From: Deltaproteobacteria bacterium
GTDB lineage: Bacteria > Desulfobacterota > Desulfomonilia > UBA1062
Assembly: GCA_018436855.1 (NCBI GenBank)
Contig: JAHDKO010000052.1
Span: 1-58,773, forward strand
DNA: 58,773 nucleotides
Reading direction: 5' to 3'
Part shown: positions 48,075 to 56,263 of the stretch, piece by piece
Layout of the letters: each line of letters begins with the position of its first letter
Position numbering within the stretch: the stretch's first letter is position 1
Program-made: the position numbers and the translations under genes
The notes under the pieces: generated by a model
Databases searched by the model: none
What the model was told of the DNA's origin: nothing
The model's input: the letters and a program-made list of their open reading frames with translations, nothing else

Positions 48075-48578
48075 ATGATGGAGGTAGTGGAATTTTTCAG
48101 GGGTCATCCCTTTCTTCTGGGCCTTGCTGTCGGGCTCATCGCCGTGCTCTTCGTGTGGGTCCGGGGTTTGCTCCGGTGCCGGAGCCTGAACAGGGAGATG
48201 GCCAGGCTCAAGGAGAGCCTCTATACCAAGATGCAGATCGACGCAAAGGGGCACATGACCAGAGAGAGCGAGCTGGAGCAGCTCAGAAAGACCAACGAGA
48301 ACCTGCGCATCACCGTACGGTCACTCCAGAACAAACCGGGCCGGGCTGAGATACGCCAGCTCCACGTCTACGACAAGGCGATCCACTCCATGCTCGCCAA
48401 GGCACCGGGGTTCGCTCCAACCTGGGAAATGGTCCTGAAAGAGGCGGAAGACGAAATCGCCCAGACCGAAACCGGCATCGCCGCCTTCATGCGCAAGGTC
48501 TTCGTCCCCAGGAAGCAGATCCCCGCGGGAGAGGACGAGCAGAAGCTCATCGACTACGAGGACGAGAAGAACGAATAG
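48075..48578 (+). CDS. Membrane-anchored coiled-coil protein, unknown
   Basis: A 167-residue protein. One membrane helix (PFLLGLAVGLIAVLFVWV, about 12-30) is followed by a coiled coil (about 35-85) with SLNREMARLKESLYTK and LEQLRKTNENLRITV heptads, then an acidic tail. The family is not recognised. The start is uncertain between 48075 and 48078. A terminator follows. Confidence 0.75.
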   Translation: MMEVVEFFRGHPFLLGLAVGLIAVLFVWVRGLLRCRSLNREMARLKESLYTKMQIDAKGHMTRESELEQLRKTNENLRITVRSLQNKPGRAEIRQLHVYDKAIHSMLAKAPGFAPTWEMVLKEAEDEIAQTETGIAAFMRKVFVPRKQIPAGEDEQKLIDYEDEKNE

Positions 48579-48650
48579 ATACCCGGGCTTAAGGAGGGAT
48601 GGAACCCGGGGCGCGATGACGCCTCAAGCGGACGCGAAGGCTGGTTCGCG

Positions 48651-48698
48651 CCTGCGGGCGGGTGAAACCGGGGTTCATGGATTCACCCGCAGGTCTTT
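48651..48698. terminator. Terminator between convergent genes
   Basis: CGGGTGAA (48659-48666) pairs with TTCACCCG (48682-48689), and CCTGCGGG can alternatively pair with CCCGCAGG. TTTGGGTTTTT follows on the plus strand. It separates the coiled-coil gene from the MATE gene read from the other strand. Confidence 0.6.
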
Positions 48699-48705
48699 GG
48701 GTTTT

Positions 48706-50142
48706 TCAGGACTCCAGCTCGATGGCCGGACACTCGGGCCGCTCGGGGCAGATCACAGTCACCGGGGCCTGCTCTTCGATCACGCGCATGGTCTTCCATT
48801 TGCCACCCAGAAACCTGAACAGAAACACAAACCCGAGAACCACCACATAGAGAGATGCTATGGCCCACCCCGCCATGATCCCGTAGTCAAGGATCACGAT
48901 GGCCGTATAGCTCGGCACGACCAGGACCAGGACGGACACGAGCACGATCATGTACATGACGAAGCGGGTATCGCCGGCACCCTTGATGGCGGACGCGAAT
49001 ATGATATTGAGGGTGTCGAAGACCGAGTAGACCGCCACGAACCTGAGCAGGACCAGGGTGAGCTCGCGTATCCGGGCGAAATACGCCGGGTCGGAGCGGG
49101 CAGCAAACGGCGCGATAAAGAGCTCGGGAACCACCACGTACAAGAGCGCAATGGCCGACATGTAGGTGAAGGTCATGAAGAAGCCGGAATATACGCTCTT
49201 CTGGGCGATGTCGGGCCTTCCCCTCCCCAGATACTGCCCCACGAGGACCGAGATCGCGATCCCGAACCCGATCATGGGCATGAAGGCGATGGTGTTGATG
49301 TTGAAGGCGATGTTCGTGGCCGCCAGAGGGATGGTGCCGAGCCTGCCCATGATCATGATGAAGGTGGTGAATCCCAGCATGTCCAGAAAAAACTGGACCC
49401 CTGAGGGAACTCCGAAGCGCACCAGCCTCGCGAAAAGGGCTTTGTCGGGTTTCCAGCCCCTCAATGTGTGGAACGCCGCGTTGTAGGAGGGACGCACGAT
49501 GATGACGAAGTAGGCCGCAAAGTTGAAGACCTCCGCGATCACCGTGGCTATGGCCGCGCCCTTGATCCCCATTTCGGGGAATCCGAGGTGCCCGAAGATG
49601 AGGATATAGTCGAAGAAGATATTGATGGCCGTCATGGCGACATTGACCCACATGACGATCCAGGTCCTGCCCAGACCGGAGAAAAAGGCGGACAGTGCCG
49701 CTGCGGCGATGATCGGCGCAGCCCCGATGTTGAGATACTGGAAATAAACCGCTTCGTTGTCTCTGATCCTCTCCGGATGCCCGATCACGTCGAAAATGGG
49801 GCCTGCAAAGGGAATCGTGAGCGCAACGATCAGTCCGCCGGCCAGGGCCACATAGATGCCCTGCCACAGGGCCGGTCCGACCCGTGTGTTCCGCTCCGCG
49901 CCGAAATACTGGGCCACAAAGGTGCTGACATAGCTCGCGGTGCCGATGAATATGCTGATGAGGGTGAAGCTCAGCATGCCGGCAGGCATGGCCGCGGCAA
50001 TGGCCTCAGGGGAGTACCAGGTGAGGAACATGCGGTCCACGAAGTGCTGGACCGACCATGACCCTGAGCTCACCACCAGCGGGAGGGCGATGCCCAGCAC
50101 CTCACGAAAACCGCCCGGACCGCTCCATCTCTCTCTGACCAT
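48706..50142 (-). CDS. MATE-family multidrug/sodium antiporter
   Basis: A 478-residue exporter with about twelve helices in two MatE repeats. The first contains LPLVVSSGSWSVQHFVDRMFLTWYS, the second VRFGVPSGVQFFLDMLGFTTFIMIMG, with GQYLGRGRPDIAQKS between helices. It pumps cations or drugs using an ion gradient. The start at 50142 has GAGAGGCAGG upstream; 50196 would extend into a less supported region. Confidence 0.93.
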   Translation of the reverse strand: MVRERWSGPGGFREVLGIALPLVVSSGSWSVQHFVDRMFLTWYSPEAIAAAMPAGMLSFTLISIFIGTASYVSTFVAQYFGAERNTRVGPALWQGIYVALAGGLIVALTIPFAGPIFDVIGHPERIRDNEAVYFQYLNIGAAPIIAAAALSAFFSGLGRTWIVMWVNVAMTAINIFFDYILIFGHLGFPEMGIKGAAIATVIAEVFNFAAYFVIIVRPSYNAAFHTLRGWKPDKALFARLVRFGVPSGVQFFLDMLGFTTFIMIMGRLGTIPLAATNIAFNINTIAFMPMIGFGIAISVLVGQYLGRGRPDIAQKSVYSGFFMTFTYMSAIALLYVVVPELFIAPFAARSDPAYFARIRELTLVLLRFVAVYSVFDTLNIIFASAIKGAGDTRFVMYMIVLVSVLVLVVPSYTAIVILDYGIMAGWAIASLYVVVLGFVFLFRFLGGKWKTMRVIEEQAPVTVICPERPECPAIELES

Positions 50143-50204
50143 ATGGCCTGCCTCTCCCATATTCCCGGGCAAGAACCGGCTCTCCTTGCCAGTCAATGCG
50201 TGCC

Positions 50205-50260
50205 CGTATCGGGGTCTGCCCTATCCGGGTCTGCCCTATCCGGGTCTGCCCTATCCGGGT
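50205..50260. repeat. 15-base tandem repeat
   Basis: CTATCCGGGTCTGCC occurs exactly at 50221-50235 and 50236-50250, with a partial third copy at 50251-50260 and a diverged copy (CGTATCGGGGTCTGCC) before. It abuts the palindrome directly; its last GGGT forms the start of the left arm. Confidence 0.9.
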
Positions 50261-50309
50261 CAGGTCTCTACATATGACACAAAAAGTGTCATATGTAGAG
50301 ACCTGACCC
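50257..50309. repeat. Perfect 24-base inverted repeat and TGACCCC cluster
   Basis: The left arm is 50257-50280, the right arm 50286-50309, the loop AAAAA. The right arm begins GTGTCATATGTAGAGACCTG and ends ACCC. After it TGACCCCATGATT-type units recur up to about 50350. The arm matches the repeats at 225-249 and 261-277. It would form a strong cruciform or RNA hairpin on either strand, and looks like a REP/BIME-type element. Confidence 0.9.
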
Positions 50310-50565
50310 CATGATTTTGACCCCATGATTTGTGTGACCCCATGATTTGCTGTAGTACTCTCTGTGCTCCTTAAAAAAAGAGATCTCCTCTTGAATTCAT
50401 ATGCCGGATCTCTCCCGGGAATCAACAAAGCGGGCGACCGGACGGCTCACCGGAAGCGCGGGCGTTCGAACCCTTTGTACACGATTTCTCATCAAATAAA
50501 TAGACATGACAAACGCATAAGGAAGTGATAGGTGCCATAACCAGCATACATGAGCGGAGGAGAAC

Positions 50566-50799
50566 ATGCCCATTGAACGCGAAAAGGTAGAGCAGGTACT
50601 GGACAAGACCCGGCCCATGCTCCAGAGAGACGGCGGAGACGTGGAGCTTGTGGACGTGACGGACGACGGAAGGGTTTTCGTGCGCCTCAAGGGCGCATGC
50701 GGCGGATGCCCCATGGCGACCATGACGCTGAAGTCCTTCATCGAGCGCGCGCTCAAGAAGGATGTCCCCGAGGTCACATCGGTCCAGCAGGTACGGTAA
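50566..50799 (+). CDS. NifU-domain Fe-S scaffold protein
   Basis: A 77-residue protein consisting only of the NifU C-terminal (Nfu) domain. The cluster-binding motif CGGCP is within [14 protein letters not shown]. It would carry or transfer [4Fe-4S] clusters. GGAGGAG precedes the start. A perfect bidirectional terminator follows 25 bases after the stop. Confidence 0.95.
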   Translation: MPIEREKVEQVLDKTRPMLQRDGGDVELVDVTDDGRVFVRLKGACGGCPMATMTLKSFIERALKKDVPEVTSVQQVR

Positions 50800-50823
50800 A
50801 CGGAAAAGACTTCAATCAGGTGC

Positions 50824-50856
50824 ACGAAAAAGGCCGGAGGTCCCGGCCTTTTTCGT
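50824..50856. terminator. Bidirectional rho-independent terminator
   Basis: A perfect 14-base stem: ACGAAAAAGGCCGG pairs with CCGGCCTTTTTCGT around the loop AGGTC. It has a T run on each strand. Confidence 0.93.
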
Positions 50857-50889
50857 ATATCCGCCACACGTTGTGCAGGTGACCTCTCA

Positions 50890-51912
50890 TTGATCAGCGC
50901 ATTTCCCCCCTTCGATTCGATCCATGCCGTTGTCCTTCCGGTTCCGGGGTTCGGCAATCTCTTGACCTCGAACATCTATGTGCTGGGCACGGGCCCGGTG
51001 ACCCTGATCGATACCGGGCCGAAGTTTCCCGGCGCCTTCGAAAACATCGAAAAGCAGCTCCTTGAGATCGGTTTCGGCTTCCAGGACATCGAGCGCATCA
51101 TCCTGACCCACGGCCACATCGACCACTTCGGAATGACAGGGAAGATCATCGAGGCCGCAGGCCGCCCCATCCCCTGCCACCTCCACCGGGACGATATCTG
51201 GCGCACCACGGGCGAGTATATCCGGCACGGGTTCTGGAGCGACGAGGTACTGGAGTTCACCCGGATGGCCGGCATGCCGCGGGACGCGGTCGCGCGCATG
51301 AAGCGGAGGTCCGCGTTCTTCAAAAACTTCTGCGACCCGCTGGATGGGGTCATCCCCATGGACGGAGGAGATACCTTTTCCGGCCCCGGTTTCGAGCTCA
51401 GGGTCGTTCACACCCCCGGGCACTCCCCGGGGAGCTGCTGTCTGTACGAGCCCGGGACGCGTGTCCTCTTTTCCGGGGACCACATCATCAAGCACATCAC
51501 CCCAAACCCCATCATGGAGATCCACCGCTCCCTGCTGAGCGACCCCGGCTACCAGAGCCTGATCTCCTACGAGGCTTCCCTGAAAAAGATCGAAGGGCTC
51601 GACATCCGCTATGCGTTTTCCGGCCACGGGGAATACATCGACGACGTGCCGGGGCTCCTCTCGCGCTACCGGGGACATCACGAGAGCCGGAAAAACCAGA
51701 TCCTCCATCATATCCTGGACATTGACCGGCCCATCTCCCACCTGGTTCAGGAGCTGTTTCCGGACATACCCGAGAGCGAGATCTTCCTGGCGGTCTCGGA
51801 GGTCTACGCCCACCTCGAGGTGCTCATCGAAGAAGGCATGGCCGGAATGAGCGAGTCCGGCCCCCCTGCCCTGTTCCGGGCCTCAGGGGCTCGGCCGGCC
51901 GATACCTGTTGA
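50890..51912 (+). CDS. Metallo-beta-lactamase-fold hydrolase
   Basis: A 340-residue hydrolase. The metal motif THGHIDHFG is near residue 75, with later ligands in HTPGHSPGS, FSGDHI and FSGHGE. A helical C-terminal domain (about 250-340) of the LACTB2 type follows. The substrate is unknown; thioester or lactone hydrolysis is common. The start is TTG 50890, with AGGTGA seven bases upstream; no ATG or GTG fits, so this is an unusual start. It lies after the terminator, so it has its own promoter or readthrough. Confidence 0.88.
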   Translation: MISAFPPFDSIHAVVLPVPGFGNLLTSNIYVLGTGPVTLIDTGPKFPGAFENIEKQLLEIGFGFQDIERIILTHGHIDHFGMTGKIIEAAGRPIPCHLHRDDIWRTTGEYIRHGFWSDEVLEFTRMAGMPRDAVARMKRRSAFFKNFCDPLDGVIPMDGGDTFSGPGFELRVVHTPGHSPGSCCLYEPGTRVLFSGDHIIKHITPNPIMEIHRSLLSDPGYQSLISYEASLKKIEGLDIRYAFSGHGEYIDDVPGLLSRYRGHHESRKNQILHHILDIDRPISHLVQELFPDIPESEIFLAVSEVYAHLEVLIEEGMAGMSESGPPALFRASGARPADTC

Positions 51913-52205
51913 GGATGCCCCCGGATTCTTCCGCCCCTGAAATTCCGCCGCATGTCCGTCGAAGGCAGCACGAAGAAATGAACGAGGCCCGCTCGGGCCG
52001 ACCTTAAAAGCGGCATGGTCTTCCATGAAAGCGTGCCCGCCGCCCGGGACATAAGGAAACCAAGGGGTCTTTGCCGCCGGCGCGAAAAAAATTCCGACAG
52101 GAAAGATCAACCCTTTACCCTCCGGGAAAGAAACGTTATTGATGGTTGTATATGCCCTGGCGAAACACTCAGGGTAAATAAAAGTGAACGAACGAGGTGT
52201 CGATA

Positions 52206-53480
52206 ATGCCCTTCAGATTCGATACGATCCAGATCCACGGCGGTCACCGGCCCGACGACTCCAGCCGGGCAAGGGCGGTGCCCATCTATCAGAGCACGTC
52301 GTTTACCTTCCGGGACGCCGACCATGCAGGAGCGCTCTTTGCCGGAGAGGAAAGCGGGGACATCTACTCCCGGATCAGCAACCCCACGACCGGGATCCTG
52401 GAGAAACGGGTGTCGCTGCTGGAAGGGGGAGCCGGCTCAGTGGCGTTCGCATCGGGGAGCGCTGCCATCCTCTCCTCGGTCCTGACCATCGCGCAATGCG
52501 GCGACGAGATCGTGTCGTCCCGGGCACTCTACGGGGGCACCACCCACCTGTTCCAGAGCACCCTGAAAGGGTTCGGCATCGGGGTGCGATTCGTGGACAT
52601 CAACGACCGCAAGCAGATCGAGGCCGCACTTGGTCCGAAGACCAGGGCCGTGTTCACCGAGACCATCGGCAACCCCATGAACACGGTTGCCGACCTCGAA
52701 ACGATCGCCGGCCTGGCCCACGAACACGGGGTGCCCCTGATCGTGGACAACACCGCCACCACCCCCTACCTGCTGAGGCCCTTCGAGTACGGGGCCGACA
52801 TCGTGGTGCACTCGCTGACCAAGTTCATGGGGGGCCACGGGGTCTCCATCGGCGGGAGCGTCACGGACTCGGGCCGGTTTTCCTGGGAAGGGTTCGAGAA
52901 GCTCTCCCAGCCCGACCCCGACCTGCACGGCATGAACTTTACCGAGGAGTTCGGAGACCAGGCCTATATCGGACGGCTCCGCTCGGTGCTCCTGCGTGAC
53001 GGCGGGGCGTGCATGTCGCCCTTCAACGCCTTCACCTTCCTGCTGGGCATCGAGACCTTGAGTCTGCGCATGCAACGCCACTGCGAAAACGCCATGAAGG
53101 TGGCCTCGTTCCTGGACAACCACAAGGGCGTGGACTGGGTCAACTATCCGGGCCTCATGCACCACCCGGACCACGAGACTGCCCAAAAGTACCTGAAGAA
53201 CGGCTTCGGGGCCATCATCTCCTTTGCGCCCAAGGGAGGCTACCCGGTGGCGAAACAGGTGGTGGACTCGGTGAAACTCATCTCGCACCTGGCCAATATC
53301 GGCGACGCCAAGACACTCATCATCCACCCCGCCTCCACCACCCACCAGCAGCTCAGCCCGGAGCAGCAGGCCGCCTCGGGGATCACGCCCGACATGATCC
53401 GGCTCTCGGTGGGCATCGAGGATGTGTACGACATCTTGGAAGACCTGGACTGGGCGCTCATGAGGGGCAGGAGTGTATAA
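52206..53480 (+). CDS. metY: O-acetylhomoserine sulfhydrylase
   Basis: A 424-residue Cys/Met metabolism PLP enzyme that makes homocysteine from O-acetylhomoserine and sulfide. Landmarks are RFDTIQIHGG, YSRISNPT, FASGSAAI and SLTKFMGGHG with the PLP Lys. The MetY-specific long C-terminal part is present (about 424 residues against about 390 for MetB). ATG 52206 has GAGG nine bases upstream; GTG 52197 is an alternative. It forms an operon with metW and metX. Confidence 0.95.
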   Translation: MPFRFDTIQIHGGHRPDDSSRARAVPIYQSTSFTFRDADHAGALFAGEESGDIYSRISNPTTGILEKRVSLLEGGAGSVAFASGSAAILSSVLTIAQCGDEIVSSRALYGGTTHLFQSTLKGFGIGVRFVDINDRKQIEAALGPKTRAVFTETIGNPMNTVADLETIAGLAHEHGVPLIVDNTATTPYLLRPFEYGADIVVHSLTKFMGGHGVSIGGSVTDSGRFSWEGFEKLSQPDPDLHGMNFTEEFGDQAYIGRLRSVLLRDGGACMSPFNAFTFLLGIETLSLRMQRHCENAMKVASFLDNHKGVDWVNYPGLMHHPDHETAQKYLKNGFGAIISFAPKGGYPVAKQVVDSVKLISHLANIGDAKTLIIHPASTTHQQLSPEQQAASGITPDMIRLSVGIEDVYDILEDLDWALMRGRSV

Positions 53481-54078
53481 GATCTCGGCCCAGAACTACC
53501 CCATCATCCAGGAGTGGGTCGCGCAGGGCAGCAGGGTGCTGGACCTCGGGTGCGGCGACGGATCCCTGCTCAAGACCCTGGCGGGCACCAGGCAGGTGGA
53601 CGGCATCGGCGTGGAGATCTCCCACGAGATGATCCTCGAGTGCATCAGCAAAGGGATCTGCGTGTATCAGGCCGACATCGACAAGGACCTCTCCGAGTGG
53701 GACGACGGCAGCTTCGACTACGTGGTGCTCAACGCCACCCTGCAGGTGATCACCCGGCCCTACCGGGTCATCGAGGAAATGCTCAGGGTGGGGAGGTTCG
53801 CCATCATCTCCATCTCGAACTTCGGCTATGCGCGCAACCGCTTGCGTGTCCTGGCCCAGGGGAGGGTGAGCTCGAGCGCCAGGCTCTCCGGGGGCTGGCA
53901 CGACACCCCGGTGCTGCGCTACGTCTCCCTCAGGGAGTTCATGTCGTCAATACGGGAGATCGGGGTCGAGATCATGGACGCCCGGTACTTCTTCCCCTTC
54001 AACGTCGTGAGCAGCACCCGGTGGCCGCTCTACAACCTCCTGGCAAAGGAGGGGATCTTCAGGCTGAGGCGCGCATGA
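53473..54078 (+). CDS. metW: Methionine biosynthesis protein MetW
   Basis: A 201-residue SAM-methyltransferase-like protein. Motif I is VLDLGCGDGSL, followed by VEISHEMILECISKGICVYQADIDKDL and a late SNFGYARNRLRVL region typical of MetW. MetW is known to partner with MetX in homoserine acetylation. The start is GTG, overlapping metY by eight bases. The usual order is metX-metW; here metW comes first. Confidence 0.94.
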   Translation: MYKISAQNYPIIQEWVAQGSRVLDLGCGDGSLLKTLAGTRQVDGIGVEISHEMILECISKGICVYQADIDKDLSEWDDGSFDYVVLNATLQVITRPYRVIEEMLRVGRFAIISISNFGYARNRLRVLAQGRVSSSARLSGGWHDTPVLRYVSLREFMSSIREIGVEIMDARYFFPFNVVSSTRWPLYNLLAKEGIFRLRRA

Positions 54079-55217
54079 ACCACACCCCCACCCTTGTCGA
54101 GACGCAGGTCCTCCCAGTGGAGCGGCCCTTCAGGTTCGAGTCGGGAGACATCCTCCCCCGGATCGACATCGCCTACGAGACCTATGGCCGGCTCAACGAA
54201 CGGCGGGACAATGCCGTGCTCATCGAGCACGCGCTCTCCGGAGACGCCCACGCGGCATTCTACCACAGGGGCGACCGCAAGCCCGGCTGGTGGGACTGCA
54301 TGATCGGACCGGGAAAGGCCTTTGATACCGACCGCTACTTCGTGATCTGCTCCAACGTGATCGGCGGGTGCCGGGGCACCTCGGGGCCGGCCTCCATCGA
54401 CCCCGCCACGGGCAGGCCCTACGGGCTCACCTTCCCGCCCCTGTCCGTGCGCGATATGGTGGAGGTGCAGCGAGTCCTGCTCAGGCACCTGGGCATCGAC
54501 AGGCTCAAGTGCATCGCCGGGGGCTCCATGGGCGGGATGCAGGCCCTGCAGTTCTTCTGCGACTATCCGTTCCAGTTCGAATCCTTTATCTGCATCGCCT
54601 CGTCCATGAAACACTCTGCCCAGCAGATCGCCTTCAACGAGGTGGGCAGGCGAGCGATCATGGCCGACCCCCGATGGAACGACGGAAATTACTACGACGG
54701 CGTGCCCCCTGAAGGGGGGCTCTCGGTGGCCCGGATGATCGGCCATATCACCTATCTCTCGGAAAAGATGATGCAGGAGAAGTTCGGGAGGCTGAAAAAG
54801 GACAAGGAATCCAGGGCCATCTTCCGGCCCTCCTTCGAGGTGGAGCACTACCTCGACTACCAGGGGATCTCGTTCGTCAAGCGCTTCGACGCCAACAGCT
54901 ATCTCTACATCACCAACGCCATCGACAACTTCGACCTGAAAACGTCGCTGAGCTCGCGGGACCGCTTCCGGGGAGAGGGAAGACAGCGGGGCGCGCATCT
55001 GGACGACATGCGCGGGAAACGAGGCCTCGTGATCTCCTTCAGCTCTGACTGGCTCTACCCGCCTTCCCAGTCAAAAGAGATCGTGCAGCTCTTTTCCGCG
55101 TTCAATGTCCAGGTCTCCTACACCGAGATCGCTACCGAGCATGGCCACGACGCGTTCCTGACCGACTATGCCAGGCCCTCGGAGATCATTCGGGGCTTTC
55201 TTTCTTCCCTTTCTTAG
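54075..55217 (+). CDS. metX: Homoserine O-acetyltransferase
   Basis: A 380-residue alpha/beta hydrolase-fold acyltransferase that makes O-acetylhomoserine from homoserine and acetyl-CoA. The nucleophile elbow is GGSMGGMQAL, catalytic Asp in SSDWLYPPSQS and His in EHGHDAFL. The ATG overlaps metW by four bases. A succinyl donor cannot be excluded by sight. Confidence 0.95.
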   Translation: MNHTPTLVETQVLPVERPFRFESGDILPRIDIAYETYGRLNERRDNAVLIEHALSGDAHAAFYHRGDRKPGWWDCMIGPGKAFDTDRYFVICSNVIGGCRGTSGPASIDPATGRPYGLTFPPLSVRDMVEVQRVLLRHLGIDRLKCIAGGSMGGMQALQFFCDYPFQFESFICIASSMKHSAQQIAFNEVGRRAIMADPRWNDGNYYDGVPPEGGLSVARMIGHITYLSEKMMQEKFGRLKKDKESRAIFRPSFEVEHYLDYQGISFVKRFDANSYLYITNAIDNFDLKTSLSSRDRFRGEGRQRGAHLDDMRGKRGLVISFSSDWLYPPSQSKEIVQLFSAFNVQVSYTEIATEHGHDAFLTDYARPSEIIRGFLSSLS

Positions 55218-55347
55218 AGGATTCTCTTCCGGAAGACTCCCCCCTGCCGCCGGAGCGCGACCTGATCTTGATCACGATCCAGATCACCAGCGCGATGCTC
55301 CAGAATATGAGTGCGCCTATGGGGGCGTCTTCGCGGAACTCCAGCAT
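55186..55347 (-). CDS. 53-residue single-helix membrane protein, unannotated-type
   Basis: A small frame with one membrane helix (IGALIFWSIALVIWIVIKI, about 10-28) and a basic, Ser/Gly/Lys-rich tail (SRSGGRG, ESSKKGKKE). The start overlaps the stop of the 20-residue frame (TGATG), so it is coupled to panC. The last 32 bases overlap the 3' end of metX on the other strand. A helix followed by a basic tail is unlikely by chance. The function is unknown. Confidence 0.6.
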   Translation of the reverse strand: MLEFREDAPIGALIFWSIALVIWIVIKIRSRSGGRGESSGRESSKKGKKESPE

Positions 55348-55409
55348 CAGATCTCCAGCCTCATGTTCTCGATGAACATGATTGTCTCCACGGTCTCCTG
55401 CACCGGCAT
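55347..55409 (-). CDS. 20-residue coupled frame
   Basis: The ATG follows the panC stop directly (TGAATG), and its own stop overlaps the start of the membrane frame (TGATG). The peptide MPVQETVETIMFIENMRLEI is amphipathic. It may be a leader that carries ribosomes to the next frame, or the front of a gene shifted by one base from the 53-residue frame. Confidence 0.4.
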   Translation of the reverse strand: MPVQETVETIMFIENMRLEI

Positions 55410-56258
55410 TCAGGGCGTCTCCAGGGTCATGTTATCGATGAGCCGGGTGGCCCCCACCCTGACCGCGAGCGCCATGACCGCGCGGCCCTCGATCCGCTCC
55501 ACGGGCCTGAGCAGGACCGGGTCCACGATCTCCACGTAGTCGACCGTGCTCTCGGGGGTCTGCTCGATCATCCGCACCGCCTCGGTCTTGAGGGCCTCCG
55601 CGCTCCGCTCGCCCTGCTCCACGCGCCGCCGCGCCTTAAGAAGGACTTGGGAGAGCGCCAGTGCGCTTTTCCGCTGCTCGGCGCTCAGATACTTGTTCCG
55701 GGAGCTCATGGCCAGGCCGTCATCCTCCCGCACCGTGGGATGGGCGAGAACCTGAACATTCATATTGAGGTCCTCGACCATCTTTCTCAAGACCGCAAGC
55801 TGCTGGTAGTCCTTCTCGCCGAAGATCGCGACGTCGGGCTCGATGATGTTGAACAGCTTGGCGACCACCGTGGCCACCCCCCGGAAATGTCCGGGACGGG
55901 AGGCCCCGCACAGACCCTCGGTGATGTCCTCCACGTCAACATAGGTGCAGTAACCCGGGGGATACATCGCCCCGGCGCTCGGATAAAAGATGCACTCCAC
56001 CCCAACTGACCCGGCCAGCTCGGTATCCCGCGGCAGGTCCCTGGGGTACGTTGCCAGGTCTTCGCCCGCGCCGAACTGGGTGGGGTTGACGAAGATGCTG
56101 ATGACCAGGCGGTCGGCCAGGGGCCTGCCCATCCGCATGAGATCCAGATGCCCCTCGTGGAGATAGCCCATGGTGGGCACGAGGCAGATGGTCTCACCCC
56201 TTTTCCTGACCGCCCTGACCCAGTCCTTCATGGCCGGAATTTCTCTGATGATCTCCAT
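55410..56258 (-). CDS. panC: Pantothenate synthetase
   Basis: A 282-residue enzyme joining pantoate and beta-alanine with ATP. Landmarks are the HIGH-type PTMGYLHEGHLDLM, NPTQFGAGEDLATYPRD, FGEKDYQQL and REDDGLAMSSRNKYL. It lies five bases after panB. panD, the source of beta-alanine, is not here. Confidence 0.96.
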   Translation of the reverse strand: MEIIREIPAMKDWVRAVRKRGETICLVPTMGYLHEGHLDLMRMGRPLADRLVISIFVNPTQFGAGEDLATYPRDLPRDTELAGSVGVECIFYPSAGAMYPPGYCTYVDVEDITEGLCGASRPGHFRGVATVVAKLFNIIEPDVAIFGEKDYQQLAVLRKMVEDLNMNVQVLAHPTVREDDGLAMSSRNKYLSAEQRKSALALSQVLLKARRRVEQGERSAEALKTEAVRMIEQTPESTVDYVEIVDPVLLRPVERIEGRAVMALAVRVGATRLIDNMTLETP

Positions 56259-56263
56259 GACGG

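Larger units (their letters stand above)
50143..50565. other. Repeat-rich gap
   Basis: It holds a 15-base tandem repeat, a perfect 24-base inverted repeat and several CATGATTTTGACCCC copies, listed below. An open frame on the reverse strand (about 50397-50975) runs against the NifU-domain gene and lacks support. AT-rich sequence at 50480-50560 with GGAGGAGAAC before the NifU-domain start is the likely promoter region. Confidence 0.6.

Noticed and set aside
50397..50975. Reverse-strand frame opposite the NifU-domain gene
   Set aside because: It lies across a clear NifU-domain gene and a terminator and has no recognisable domain.
51913..52205. Possible SAM riboswitch ahead of metY
   Set aside because: Short hairpins occur (GGCCCG-CT-CGGGCC; CCCTG...CAGGG), but no SAM-I, SAM-II or SAH consensus could be laid on the sequence.
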